Source: Oscillospiraceae bacterium MB08-C2-2
GTDB taxonomy: Bacteria; Bacillota; Clostridia; Oscillospirales; Ruminococcaceae
Length of the DNA: 64,000 bases
NCBI GenBank assembly: GCA_035621215.1
Contig: CP141729.1
Location: 2,936,944-3,000,943, forward strand
Direction of reading: 5' to 3'
Positions 18,694 to 26,580 of the stretch are shown piece after piece (position 1 is the stretch's first letter; every line of letters begins with the position of its first letter). The notes below the pieces were generated by a model. The model did no database searches and was not told where the DNA came from. It was given only the letters and a program-made list of their open reading frames with translations. The position numbers and the translations under genes are program-made.

Positions 18694-19854
18694 TTAGGAT
18701 AGGGTTAATAGAGCGTTCCCGGCCTGCAAGGCAGTAAACTGTGCGGATATTACTAGACCGTCCCATTCATAGCCTTTGGTGAGGGGTTGGGTGTATCTGA
18801 ACTTCACCTGACCGGCCTTTTGGGAAACCAGTTGGATGGCAGGCTTGTAGGTCTTGCTGACAAAATCGCATTTTCCGGTGGGGGTTTCAAGGCCAAGCTC
18901 ATCCAGCCTCAGCATGGTGGTGGGATATTCTAAAGCCATAACAATGCTCTTAAAATCATCGATATCCTTCGCATGAAGCTGCACTGCATAGCTGGAACCA
19001 GCTTTGACGGCAAGGGTCAGGCTATCCTCCCGGTAAAATATGGGGACAATGGGGAGCAAGCTCGTTTCCAGATAGGGAGACGCTACAGAATCCTCATAGG
19101 AGCGTACACGAAAGGTCGCTTTCTTCTTATGAGTGGGTATTTTAACGGTATGGGTGATGTGGGTCTTAGCATCGGCGGGATGCTTTTCAAGCTGCTGCCA
19201 CGTGAGCCCCAGTTCCTCAAATTCATTCCAAGTAAGATAATGTCCATCTAGACTGCCCCAAGTTAAGCCGTAAGGCACCTGATTCTCAAGTTCCTGCCAC
19301 GTCCAGCCTCTGGCCTCGATCTGTGTCCAAGTCAGGTTTTCGTTGTCAATTTGCGCCCAGTTCAAGCCAACGGACGGTTGCAGCTCAAAGTTCTGCCAGC
19401 TCCAGGCTCGGGCTTCGATCTGTGCCCAAGTTAGTCCCATACTGTCAATGTTCTGCCATGTCAGCCCCTGATCGGGTGCGGGTGTTTTTTCTCCGGTACC
19501 CTTGTAGACAGTAAAACGCACCGGCAGGCGCTGAATCTCAGACCAGCTCAGATTTTTCTGTTCTATCTCCGCCCAGGAAAGGTTGTGGTACTCGATGTTC
19601 TGCCAAGTCAGGCCCTGTGCAGGCAGTTTTTCAATCTGCGCCCACGTTAGGCCCTGCACATCAATCTGCATCCAAGTTAGGCCCGCTTCGTCCATGTCCC
19701 CCCATGTTTTGCCGATCGATGCCGCTTCAAAATCCTCGTCATAATGAATATCCAGCTCGTAACCCTCTGCACCGTCCACCGACTCCCAGCTTATGCAAGC
19801 CATGCTCTCCTCATAGAGGTCGGGGATGCGCAGGCAGGTGGGTCTTGCTAACAT
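18694..19854 (-). CDS. FN3-like protein with about 15 LTWxxIE repeats and a cohesin-like C-terminus
   Basis: 386-aa protein. Residues 8-40 (ACISWESVDGAEGYELDIHYDED) look like the first strands of a fibronectin type III domain and residues 240-255 (KKKATFRVRSYED) like its last strands. Between them, residues 49-224 hold about 15 copies of an L[TS]W-x-x-[IL][ED] motif spaced 10-13 residues apart. Residues 275-386 resemble a cohesin-type sandwich (AVKAGSSYAVQLHAKDI). The gene ends 21 nt before rhs, so it probably serves the RHS protein as adaptor or surface module. Confidence 0.75.
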   Translation of the reverse strand: MLARPTCLRIPDLYEESMACISWESVDGAEGYELDIHYDEDFEAASIGKTWGDMDEAGLTWMQIDVQGLTWAQIEKLPAQGLTWQNIEYHNLSWAEIEQKNLSWSEIQRLPVRFTVYKGTGEKTPAPDQGLTWQNIDSMGLTWAQIEARAWSWQNFELQPSVGLNWAQIDNENLTWTQIEARGWTWQELENQVPYGLTWGSLDGHYLTWNEFEELGLTWQQLEKHPADAKTHITHTVKIPTHKKKATFRVRSYEDSVASPYLETSLLPIVPIFYREDSLTLAVKAGSSYAVQLHAKDIDDFKSIVMALEYPTTMLRLDELGLETPTGKCDFVSKTYKPAIQLVSQKAGQVKFRYTQPLTKGYEWDGLVISAQFTALQAGNALLTLS

Positions 19855-19874
19855 ACGTTTTCCTCCTTTCGATG

Positions 19875-19906
19875 AAGAAGGCCGCCACGCAATGGGCGGC
19901 CTTCTT
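19875..19906 (-). terminator. Hairpin inside the RHS operon
   Basis: AAGAAGGCCGCC and its complement form a 12-bp stem just before the LTW-repeat gene. It may attenuate transcription entering the two large genes. Confidence 0.55.
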
Positions 19907-19954
19907 TAATTGTTATTTGTTTGAGTTCGATTCGCTTAAGGCAAATAAGGCGAA

Positions 19955-20203
19955 TTAGAAAGTGGACGCTTGCTCCTTCATTTCAGTCTGTTTCTGCTGC
20001 CAAGCCGCAATAACCTCCGGTGTCCAGAGAGCTTCCATCACAGCGTATAAGTTGTCAGGTAGCATTTCCATTGCTCTCTCAAATTGGCCCGGAACAAGGG
20101 CCTCCCGGTGGTTTTGCGCCTCAAAGGTTTCGGGATCAATTTCTCTGATAAGTATCGAGCATGTACCAGTATCACTGATATTATCAATAAATATTTTTCT
20201 CAT
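19955..20203 (-). CDS. Small hypothetical protein of the RHS operon
   Basis: 82-aa acidic protein without a recognised domain (MRKIFIDNISDTGTCSILIREI start, coiled-coil-like WQQKQTEMKEQAS end). AGGAGGATAAT precedes the ATG. It lies 15 nt after the tail-fibre-like gene and resembles the small genes that follow tail-fibre genes in Firmicute prophages, but no homology is claimed. Confidence 0.6.
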   Translation of the reverse strand: MRKIFIDNISDTGTCSILIREIDPETFEAQNHREALVPGQFERAMEMLPDNLYAVMEALWTPEVIAAWQQKQTEMKEQASTF

Positions 20204-20218
20204 AATATTATTATCCTC

Positions 20219-20791
20219 CTATGTAATATTGTAAACTACATGGCCGAAGGGTGCGAATTTATCGGTAATGTCAACGCCAAACAGGCTTACAGTCCCTCCA
20301 TTGCTATATGCCTTGTATAAATTAATAATATTGCCGCCTAGACCACCTAGACCGCCTGTAACGCCAAACAGACCGGATGACAATCCCCCATATCCTACGC
20401 CCGCGACCCCCACAAAGAATAAGCTTCCGGACTGAGCTGCGAAGGGAATCCCCGTTATCTGTAGTTGCCCCGATAAATCGCCTACCCCACTTATTGCAAT
20501 ATCAAACCGTGCCATGACGATATTTCCCATCCGCATGTAAGTCCCGGAACGTATTGTATACCCCGAAGGGGACCCTCCGTTCGCCCCTGTTATCGTAGGT
20601 TCCCATGTGCCACTTTCTATGGGAAAATTCCCACTGTCCCAACTAGTTGCACCTAAGACAGACAAGTTCGCCTTATTTGCCAATTGTGAATCAACGGCAG
20701 TGAAAGCTTCATTATAATCCCTCATACTAGGTTTGTCGTTCGGCTCCCATTGCGGGAGGTTATAGTTGGCTGTTTTCTTTGAGTAAGACAT
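20219..20791 (-). CDS. Phage tail-fibre-like protein
   Basis: 190-aa protein. The first 35 residues (KTANYNLPQWEPNDKPSMRDYNEAFTAVD) match the N-terminal signature of many Firmicute prophage tail proteins. The remainder is Gly/Ser-rich and receptor-binding-like (GVGYGGLSSGLFGVTGGLGGLGG). AGGAGG lies 10 nt before ATG 20791. It is the first gene of the RHS operon. Confidence 0.65.
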   Translation of the reverse strand: MSYSKKTANYNLPQWEPNDKPSMRDYNEAFTAVDSQLANKANLSVLGATSWDSGNFPIESGTWEPTITGANGGSPSGYTIRSGTYMRMGNIVMARFDIAISGVGDLSGQLQITGIPFAAQSGSLFFVGVAGVGYGGLSSGLFGVTGGLGGLGGNIINLYKAYSNGGTVSLFGVDITDKFAPFGHVVYNIT

Positions 20792-20825
20792 ATTCAAAAT
20801 TCCTCCTAAAGTGTAAAGTAGCGCA

Positions 20826-20852
20826 TAAATCCGAATGCGCCTTTCGGATTTA
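20826..20852 (-). other. Leader hairpin of the RHS operon
   Basis: 10-bp perfect inverted repeat (TAAATCCGAA / TTCGGATTTA) in the 5' leader between the promoter and the first gene. The rest of 20792-21225 holds the promoter, the duplicated sigE tail and the sigG upstream region, with no gene. Confidence 0.5.
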
Positions 20853-20891
20853 CACGCCAGTTTAATAATATAAACATATGTTCTATAATTA

Positions 20892-20920
20892 ATTATAGCA
20901 TTGATTTTTTAACCTGTCAA
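20892..20920 (-). promoter_or_regulatory. Consensus sigma-A promoter of the RHS operon
   Basis: On the minus strand, TTGACA, 17 nt, TATAAT: both boxes are perfect, with TGC in the extended -10 position. It predicts vegetative expression of the whole island. Confidence 0.85.
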
Positions 20921-21039
20921 AGGAATATTGTTGCCACAGATCATCCTCTCCTTATAGACTGAAGCGCTGCTAGCCTGTTTACCTGTTTATATGTAACTCA
21001 ACAATAAAATTCAGCAGCTATAAGGTGGGGCATACTGGA

Positions 21040-21100
21040 AATACTGTATTTAATAACCTGAAAAAGAATTGGAACGTATTTCCTGAAAACTGAAAATCCG
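21040..21100 (+). pseudogene. Decayed 3' end of sigE at the right island edge
   Basis: CCTGAAAAAGAATTGGAACGTATTTC, then CTGAAAACTGAAA, matches the last codons of sigE (12231-12270) with small changes, including loss of the TAA stop. It is the non-functional sigE half of the right junction copy, followed about 130 bp later by the functional sigG start. Confidence 0.75.
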
Positions 21101-21225
21101 ATACTGAAAGCCTTTTGAAGGATTTTCCTGTCAGTGAATAAAATTCCCCGCTAAGCGTATGCATTTTGCACCCCTGCTATGCCAATACTTACATATGTAA
21201 GAAGGTTGGATAGGGGGAACAGAGT

Positions 21226-21517
21226 GTGCTGATTAATAAAGTGGAAATCTGCGGGGTAAACACTTCCAAGCTGAAGGTACTTAAGGAAAGTGAAAAGATA
21301 GAGCTGCTGGAACGGATCAAAAAAGGCGATGAAAAGGCTCGCAATGAGCTAATTAGCGGTAATCTACGCCTTGTTCTCAGCGTTGTGCAGAAATTCACCA
21401 ACAGGGGCGAAAATCTGGATGACCTGTTTCAGGTGGGCTGCATCGGTCTGATTAAATCCATTGATAATTTTGATACCAGCCATAACGTGCGGTTTTCTAC
21501 CTATGCTGTGCCAATGA
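21226..21517 (+). CDS. sigG: Sigma-G, N-terminal part (interrupted gene)
   Basis: Codons 1-97 of the forespore sigma factor. The GTG start has GGGGGAA upstream. VEICGVNTSKL, NLRLVLSVVQKF, DDLFQVGCIGLIKSIDNF and FSTYAVPM match sigma-G almost residue for residue through region 2. It stops being sigma-G exactly at CCAATGA (21511-21517), where the 32.5-kb element begins. The frame stays open into the element to 22152, so the unexcised locus could encode a 308-aa hybrid. Joined to 54050-54528 it gives a complete 256-aa sigma-G. Confidence 0.93.
21511..21517 (+). other. Left attachment core (attL), CCAATGA
   Basis: Left copy of the 7-bp direct repeat at which sigG is split. Sequence to the left is sigG; sequence to the right (CTATATTTAG) is element. 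Recombination with 54043-54049 restores ..GCTGTGCCAATGATAATAGG.. in the sigG frame. Confidence 0.88.
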
Positions 21518-21555
21518 CTATATTTAGTCGAAATAGAAGGAGAAAAGAACCTGAA

Positions 21556-22152
21556 ATGAATAGAAAGCAAGCATTGATGCGGGTCTGCGAGATGTTATCT
21601 ACATATGAGCAAACAGCAGAAATCACCGAAATTACAGCCAAACTGCAGGAGGTAATGGCAGAGATCCCCTTTACCGCATGGTCGGAGGCAACCATCTTTG
21701 ATACCATAGACCAGTGGATTTTGGAGAATGGAAGAGTTCCCAATACCAGAGATTTGACGAAAAAAGGGCTGCCACCTGTTCCGGTGATTAAGAACCGGTT
21801 TGGGATGACAGCCCGGGAATTCCTTGATGCCCATTACCCCAAGTCCCAGCTGCTGTGCCAGTCCCAGCGATACGGCCACAAAAGCACGGAGGATTGGGTG
21901 CGGGATTTTGCGGTGCAATATAAAGCAATTGACCCCGATTCGGCGGCTATGTATAACCGGAATCGCAGGGCAAATTCGCCTACTTGGGCTACTGTTGCAC
22001 GAATGTGCGGGCTCACGCGGTGGGAGGAGCTGCTGGAGTATTGCGGGGTGGAGAGGGTGCGGAAGGTATGTGAGGGTGGTAGGACAAGGGTTGGGACTGT
22101 TTTGGAGGTCAGCCGGCAGAGTGATGTGGAGGAGATGCTGGGGCGGTTGTGA
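21556..22152 (+). CDS. HNR-like DNA-binding protein at the element's left end
   Basis: 198 aa from its own ATG, which has AGAAGGAG upstream. Repeated short helical units such as NGRVPNTRDLTKKGLPPVPVIKNRFG and DSAAMYNRNRRANSPTWATVARMCG resemble homing-endonuclease-associated repeats that bind DNA; no nuclease motif is visible. The same frame is open from the sigG start through a 14-codon linker, so it could also be made fused to the sigma-G N-terminus. Confidence 0.65.
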   Translation: MNRKQALMRVCEMLSTYEQTAEITEITAKLQEVMAEIPFTAWSEATIFDTIDQWILENGRVPNTRDLTKKGLPPVPVIKNRFGMTAREFLDAHYPKSQLLCQSQRYGHKSTEDWVRDFAVQYKAIDPDSAAMYNRNRRANSPTWATVARMCGLTRWEELLEYCGVERVRKVCEGGRTRVGTVLEVSRQSDVEEMLGRL

Positions 22153-22154
22153 AT

Positions 22155-22205
22155 CACAAAATATCCCTTGTTGCGAAGTGGATGCAGCAAGGGATATTTT
22201 ATGTG
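22155..22205 (+). terminator. Terminator after the HNR-like gene
   Basis: 13-bp stem (AAAATATCCCTTG / CAAGGGATATTTT) directly after the stop codon. The remaining 22206-22478 is non-coding leader with the promoter of the polysaccharide operon. Confidence 0.8.
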
Positions 22206-22341
22206 AAAGCTATAAAGTCTGTCATATAGATTATCAGCTATGTTTGTAAACTGATAAAAGTAATTATGAACACTTGCATATTGAATCTTTGGCGCCTTAG
22301 AGAATTATGAACAGTAGGTGTGTGCCACATATATACTAAGC

Positions 22342-22370
22342 TTGACAGCGAATATCCGTTGTAGTAAACT
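22342..22370 (+). promoter_or_regulatory. Promoter of the polysaccharide operon
   Basis: TTGACA, 17 nt, TAAACT, 109 nt upstream of the permease gene. A perfect -35 and correct spacing make this a likely sigma-A promoter for the genes to 34206. Confidence 0.65.
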
Positions 22371-22478
22371 AAAAAGTATAAAATTGCGGTAATATGGTGT
22401 TTTTTGTCAAAATAGTATTGAGTTGTAGTAAAGAATATAATAAAAAAGCTTCCTAAGTGAAGGGAATATAGGTGTTTT

Positions 22479-23966
22479 ATGGAACCGAATATACAGCAAT
22501 CAAGAGAGGAAAATCGATTAATTTCAAATCCAGTATTTAACCAAACCATGCTACGCAAAATAAGTGTTGTAATGATGCTTGGTTATTTGGCTTTATCCGT
22601 ACTTTTTTATTTTTTAGCAGGGCGTCAACTTCATTTTCGACAATCCAGAGAGAATATAAGTATGCCTACACCTAATTCTGGATCGGTGGAGATAGTTACT
22701 GGGAATCAAGTTGAGCAAACGTTTATCAATAAAATTCAGCGTCTTACATCTATTTCTGTGGCTTGGGGAACTTATGGTAGAAGCAATTCAGGAACAGTGT
22801 TCGTTGATCTTTATGAGTTGAACGGAAACACACAACTTCTACATCAGGAGTTATCTGCTGCAGAAATAACGGAAGGATTCGTCAGTCTTATAACTTTGGA
22901 GCAACCCAAAGAGGGCTTATATGGTGTACCTTTATTGCTGAGAATTACTGCAGACTCCAATATAGGGAGTGCACTATCTCCCTTAATGAATACGGCTGCA
23001 GTAGAAGACGGCTTTCAGCTTTACTTGAATGGGCAGCCTGCTTCTGGCATGCTTTGTTTTTCAGTTCAAGGAGAAGAGTATATTTGGACGGGTCTGCATT
23101 ATTGGAAGTTTGTTGCTGGCGGTGCAATTCTGCTTGTTCTTTATTTATGGACCACGCTGAGGTACGTTAAAAAAGGTAAAAAGCCCTTGATTCTTATGGC
23201 TTTCATTGCTATCCGAAAATATCGGTTTTTGATTCAGCAATTGGTTGCTAGAGACTTTAAGGCAAAATATAAGCGCTCTGTTTTAGGCGTTTTATGGAGC
23301 TTGCTAAATCCGCTTTTAACAATGATAGTACAATACCTTGTATTCTCCAGCTTATTCCGATTTGATATTCCCTATTATACGGTTTATTTGTTGTGTGGTA
23401 TCGTAATGTTCAATTATTTTTCTGAAGCATGTGGTATGACTTTAGGAGCTATTGTTGGTAATGCAAATTTAATTACTAAAGTGTATGTACCCAAATATAT
23501 TTATCCACTTACAAGAGTGATATCTTCATTCATTAATTTGCTGATTGCCATGGTTCCGCTTTTTATTGTAGCATTTGTCTCTGGACTTCATCCGACCAAA
23601 GCTTATTTCCTGTTGCCGTTTGTTTTGGTATGTTTGGCGGTACTTTGTTTGGGCCTTGGTATGCTATTGGCAGCCGCTATGGTATTTTTTAGAGATATGC
23701 AGTTTTTGTGGGGTGTGATTAGCATGATCTGGATGTATTTAACCCCCATATTTTATCCGGAGAGTATCCTTCCTTCCAATGTGGCTATGCTTTTAAAAGG
23801 AAATCCTCTTTATTATTTTATCAAATTTGTACGAACTTGTGTTATAGATGGGGTTTCTCCTGAGCTGATTATATATGTGCAATGTTTTCTTTTCGCTATC
23901 GGCTTCCTTGCGCTTGGTGCCTTTGTGTTTAAAAGGACACAGGATCGTTTTGTATTGTATTTATAA
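22479..23966 (+). CDS. Wzm-type polysaccharide ABC permease with an N-terminal ectodomain
   Basis: 495 aa. The C-terminal 260 residues are an ABC-2 polysaccharide exporter permease (LVARDFKAKYKRSVLGVLWSLLNPLL, then six helices). Usual Wzm proteins are about 260 aa. Here an extra 235-residue front has one helix (about 28-50), an external domain of about 150 residues and a second helix (about 208-227). Works with the ATPase encoded 17 nt downstream. The extra domain may sense or handle the glycan. Confidence 0.85.
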   Translation: MEPNIQQSREENRLISNPVFNQTMLRKISVVMMLGYLALSVLFYFLAGRQLHFRQSRENISMPTPNSGSVEIVTGNQVEQTFINKIQRLTSISVAWGTYGRSNSGTVFVDLYELNGNTQLLHQELSAAEITEGFVSLITLEQPKEGLYGVPLLLRITADSNIGSALSPLMNTAAVEDGFQLYLNGQPASGMLCFSVQGEEYIWTGLHYWKFVAGGAILLVLYLWTTLRYVKKGKKPLILMAFIAIRKYRFLIQQLVARDFKAKYKRSVLGVLWSLLNPLLTMIVQYLVFSSLFRFDIPYYTVYLLCGIVMFNYFSEACGMTLGAIVGNANLITKVYVPKYIYPLTRVISSFINLLIAMVPLFIVAFVSGLHPTKAYFLLPFVLVCLAVLCLGLGMLLAAAMVFFRDMQFLWGVISMIWMYLTPIFYPESILPSNVAMLLKGNPLYYFIKFVRTCVIDGVSPELIIYVQCFLFAIGFLALGAFVFKRTQDRFVLYL

Positions 23967-23983
23967 AAAAGGGGCTTTAAAGC

Positions 23984-24712
23984 ATGAAAGAAAAAATGAT
24001 AGATGTCAAAAACGTTTCCATGCAATTCCGACTGGCAGGTGATCGAATTATGTCGCTGAAGGAATTCATCACTGCAAAACTGGGTAGAAAGCTTACCTAC
24101 CGTGAATTCTGGGCTTTAAAAGATGTGTCGTTTGAGGTGTTCCAAGGCGAGGTTCTGGGAATTATTGGACGTAACGGCTCAGGAAAAAGTACCTTGCTTA
24201 AGGTGATTTCAGGTATTCTAAATCCTACCCAAGGGACGAGTGTGTGCGGCGGCAATATTGTTCCTATGTTGGAGCTGGGTTCCGGTTTTGATATGGATTT
24301 AACCGGAAAGGAAAACATTTTCTTGAATGGCGCTATTCTAGGATACTCGGAAGAGTTTCTTAAGTCTGAATATGAGAAAATACTGGAGTTTTCAGAGTTG
24401 GGCCAGTTTATAGATGTCCCTATACGCAATTATTCATCCGGGATGTTAATGAGACTGGCTTTTTCTATCGCCACAGTGGTTAACCCCCAAATATTGATTG
24501 TTGATGAAATTTTAGCTGTAGGGGATGAGGCGTTCCAGAAAAAAAGTCGGGACCGCATGATGCAGCTAATGTCGGGCGGTACAACAGTGTTGTTTGTTTC
24601 TCACAATTTGAGTCAGATTAAAAAAATGTGTGACCGGGTTTTGTGGTTGGATCAAGGACGAGTTCGCATGTTGGGATTAACTGAAGAAATATGTGATCAA
24701 TATGTACTTTGA
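23984..24712 (+). CDS. Wzt-type polysaccharide ABC transporter ATPase
   Basis: 242 aa. Walker A is GRNGSGKSTLLKV, the signature is YSSGMLMRLAF, Walker B is ILIVDEILAVGDE, with the H-loop in FVSHN. It has the Wzt-typical MSLKEFITAKLGRK lead. It lacks the C-terminal carbohydrate-binding domain of long Wzt proteins, so export should not depend on terminal-sugar recognition. Partner of the preceding permease. Confidence 0.92.
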   Translation: MKEKMIDVKNVSMQFRLAGDRIMSLKEFITAKLGRKLTYREFWALKDVSFEVFQGEVLGIIGRNGSGKSTLLKVISGILNPTQGTSVCGGNIVPMLELGSGFDMDLTGKENIFLNGAILGYSEEFLKSEYEKILEFSELGQFIDVPIRNYSSGMLMRLAFSIATVVNPQILIVDEILAVGDEAFQKKSRDRMMQLMSGGTTVLFVSHNLSQIKKMCDRVLWLDQGRVRMLGLTEEICDQYVL

Positions 24713-25550
24713 AAAGAAACCATTTGTTTCTGTTATTATGGGTGTGCGTTACCAGAGGCGGGACACGCTGCTTTTGGAACGTTCTGTAAGATCGATTTTA
24801 AAACAAACATATTCGCATTTTGAATTTTTAATTTGTCAGTATAATTCTACCACTTCTGCTTGTGAATTGCTTGAAAGTTTGCAAAAAGAGGATGGTCGTA
24901 TACGCTTAATCGATGGTACAAGTGCAGATACGTTGGCCCAAAAACTTAACCGCTGCCTAAAAGAAGCCAAGGGTACTTTGATTGCCCGACAGGATGATGA
25001 TGATTATTCTCAACCTGCACGATTGGAAAGGCAAGTTTATTACTTAAGTAATAATCCAGGGATAGCGTTTGTCGGTTGCGAGGTTAGGCTAATGCAAGGC
25101 AAACGTATTGTTGGTATGTATCGTTTTCCCGAACGGCCGATTGTTCGCGATTTTCTTTTTACCCAACCTTTTATACATCCAACATTAGTATTTTATAAAA
25201 ATGTATTAAATGCAGTTGACGGATATTGTGAAGAAAATCGATGTGATGGATGCGAGGATTATGATTTGCTGTTACGCCTCTATGAAAGAGGCTATATGGG
25301 GGCAAATATACAGCATCCATATTTTATATATACTATTCCGGACAAGGGAAAGACTAATGGAACTATCCATAGAAGAATCAATGAAATGAAGACTCGTTTT
25401 GTTTTGTTTCGGCGAATGGGACTGCTACCAAAAGCATTTCCTTATGTCTGCAAACCTGTTTTAGTTGGACTGATACCATCAGTTCTTTTAGATAGGCTAA
25501 AAGTTTTTAGACGCAATACTCCTCTCGGGAAGGATGGGTCAGTTGAGTAA
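24702..25550 (+). CDS. Family 2 glycosyltransferase
   Basis: 282-aa GT-A enzyme. The N-terminal VSVIMGVRYQRRDTLLLERSVRSILKQTY and the metal-binding RQDDDDYS mark GT2. No membrane anchor is seen. It starts inside the last codons of the ATPase gene, so translation is coupled. Substrate unknown. Confidence 0.85.
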   Translation: MYFEKKPFVSVIMGVRYQRRDTLLLERSVRSILKQTYSHFEFLICQYNSTTSACELLESLQKEDGRIRLIDGTSADTLAQKLNRCLKEAKGTLIARQDDDDYSQPARLERQVYYLSNNPGIAFVGCEVRLMQGKRIVGMYRFPERPIVRDFLFTQPFIHPTLVFYKNVLNAVDGYCEENRCDGCEDYDLLLRLYERGYMGANIQHPYFIYTIPDKGKTNGTIHRRINEMKTRFVLFRRMGLLPKAFPYVCKPVLVGLIPSVLLDRLKVFRRNTPLGKDGSVE

Positions 25551-26547
25551 CATCAAAATATTAGTATCACACCGCATTGATATGGATAGTGAACTGATTT
25601 CTACTCCTCTGTATGTTCCTGTACGTTGCGGAGCTGTATTTGATACCAAAAATCGCATGAATATTCTGGGCGATGATGCGGGTGACAACATTTCGGAAAA
25701 TCGCTTGAGCTTTTGCGAATATACTGTGCAATATTGGGCGTGGAAAAATGTACAGGCAGATTATTACGGACTGTGTCATTATCGAAGGTACCTTTCATTT
25801 TCCCAGCGCAGGTTTAAGACAGATGCGTTTAATATGGTTCAAGGCGCAGCTTTAATGCCAGCCAGTAAAAAACGATATGGATTGTTAAATGCTTCTATGA
25901 TGGAACAGATGATTTCTAACTATGACATTATTGTATCCGAGTATGCAGATGTTCGGAAGATTCCAACCCCAAGAAATAAGCAGGACACTGTAAATCAAAT
26001 GTGGAATGCCTATGTGGGCGAATTTTTTGAACAGTCATCCATAGATTTAATGTTTCAACTGGTTGATAAAATGGCTCCCCAATATAGTAGTTCAGCGAGA
26101 GAATATTTTGCCGGCAACCTACATAGAGGATTTAATTGTTATATATTGAAAAAAGAGTTATTCGAACGGTTGTGTGAATTTCAATTTCCAATTATGTTTG
26201 AAGTAGCGCGTAGGTTAGATACTACTGGTTATACGCAAACCATGCTTCGTACGCCAGCTTTTATTGGAGAGATGCTATATGGCATTTTTATCTATCATGT
26301 TTCCACCTATGAGCAGTGGAAGGTAAAAGAACTTCAACTGGTATTTTTTAATAAAACCAATCGAATAAAGGGCTTTTTAGATTTAATTGAGCGGTATATA
26401 TTGAGTTGCATGGACCGTGGACTACGGGCTCTAATTGACCCAGTTATGCCGGTGGGTTCAAAAAAACGAGAAATTTTAAAAAGTATTTATTACTGGGTAG
26501 TAGCAGTTAAAAATAAAGAACATGGACAAAGCAAGGGCGCGCGATAG
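25534..26547 (+). CDS. DUF4422 glycosyltransferase
   Basis: 337 aa. The DUF4422 hallmark is clear: VSHRIDMDSELISTPLYVPVRCGA, LGDDAGDNIS, YWAWKNVQADYYGLCHYRRYLSF. Members are capsule or O-antigen glycosyltransferases, often galactofuranosyl. It overlaps the preceding gene by 17 nt. Paralogous to the N-terminal half of the next protein. Confidence 0.85.
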   Translation: MGQLSNIKILVSHRIDMDSELISTPLYVPVRCGAVFDTKNRMNILGDDAGDNISENRLSFCEYTVQYWAWKNVQADYYGLCHYRRYLSFSQRRFKTDAFNMVQGAALMPASKKRYGLLNASMMEQMISNYDIIVSEYADVRKIPTPRNKQDTVNQMWNAYVGEFFEQSSIDLMFQLVDKMAPQYSSSAREYFAGNLHRGFNCYILKKELFERLCEFQFPIMFEVARRLDTTGYTQTMLRTPAFIGEMLYGIFIYHVSTYEQWKVKELQLVFFNKTNRIKGFLDLIERYILSCMDRGLRALIDPVMPVGSKKREILKSIYYWVVAVKNKEHGQSKGAR

Positions 26548-26580
26548 CCCACCATATAATTGCTAGAGGAGTTCTGAAAA

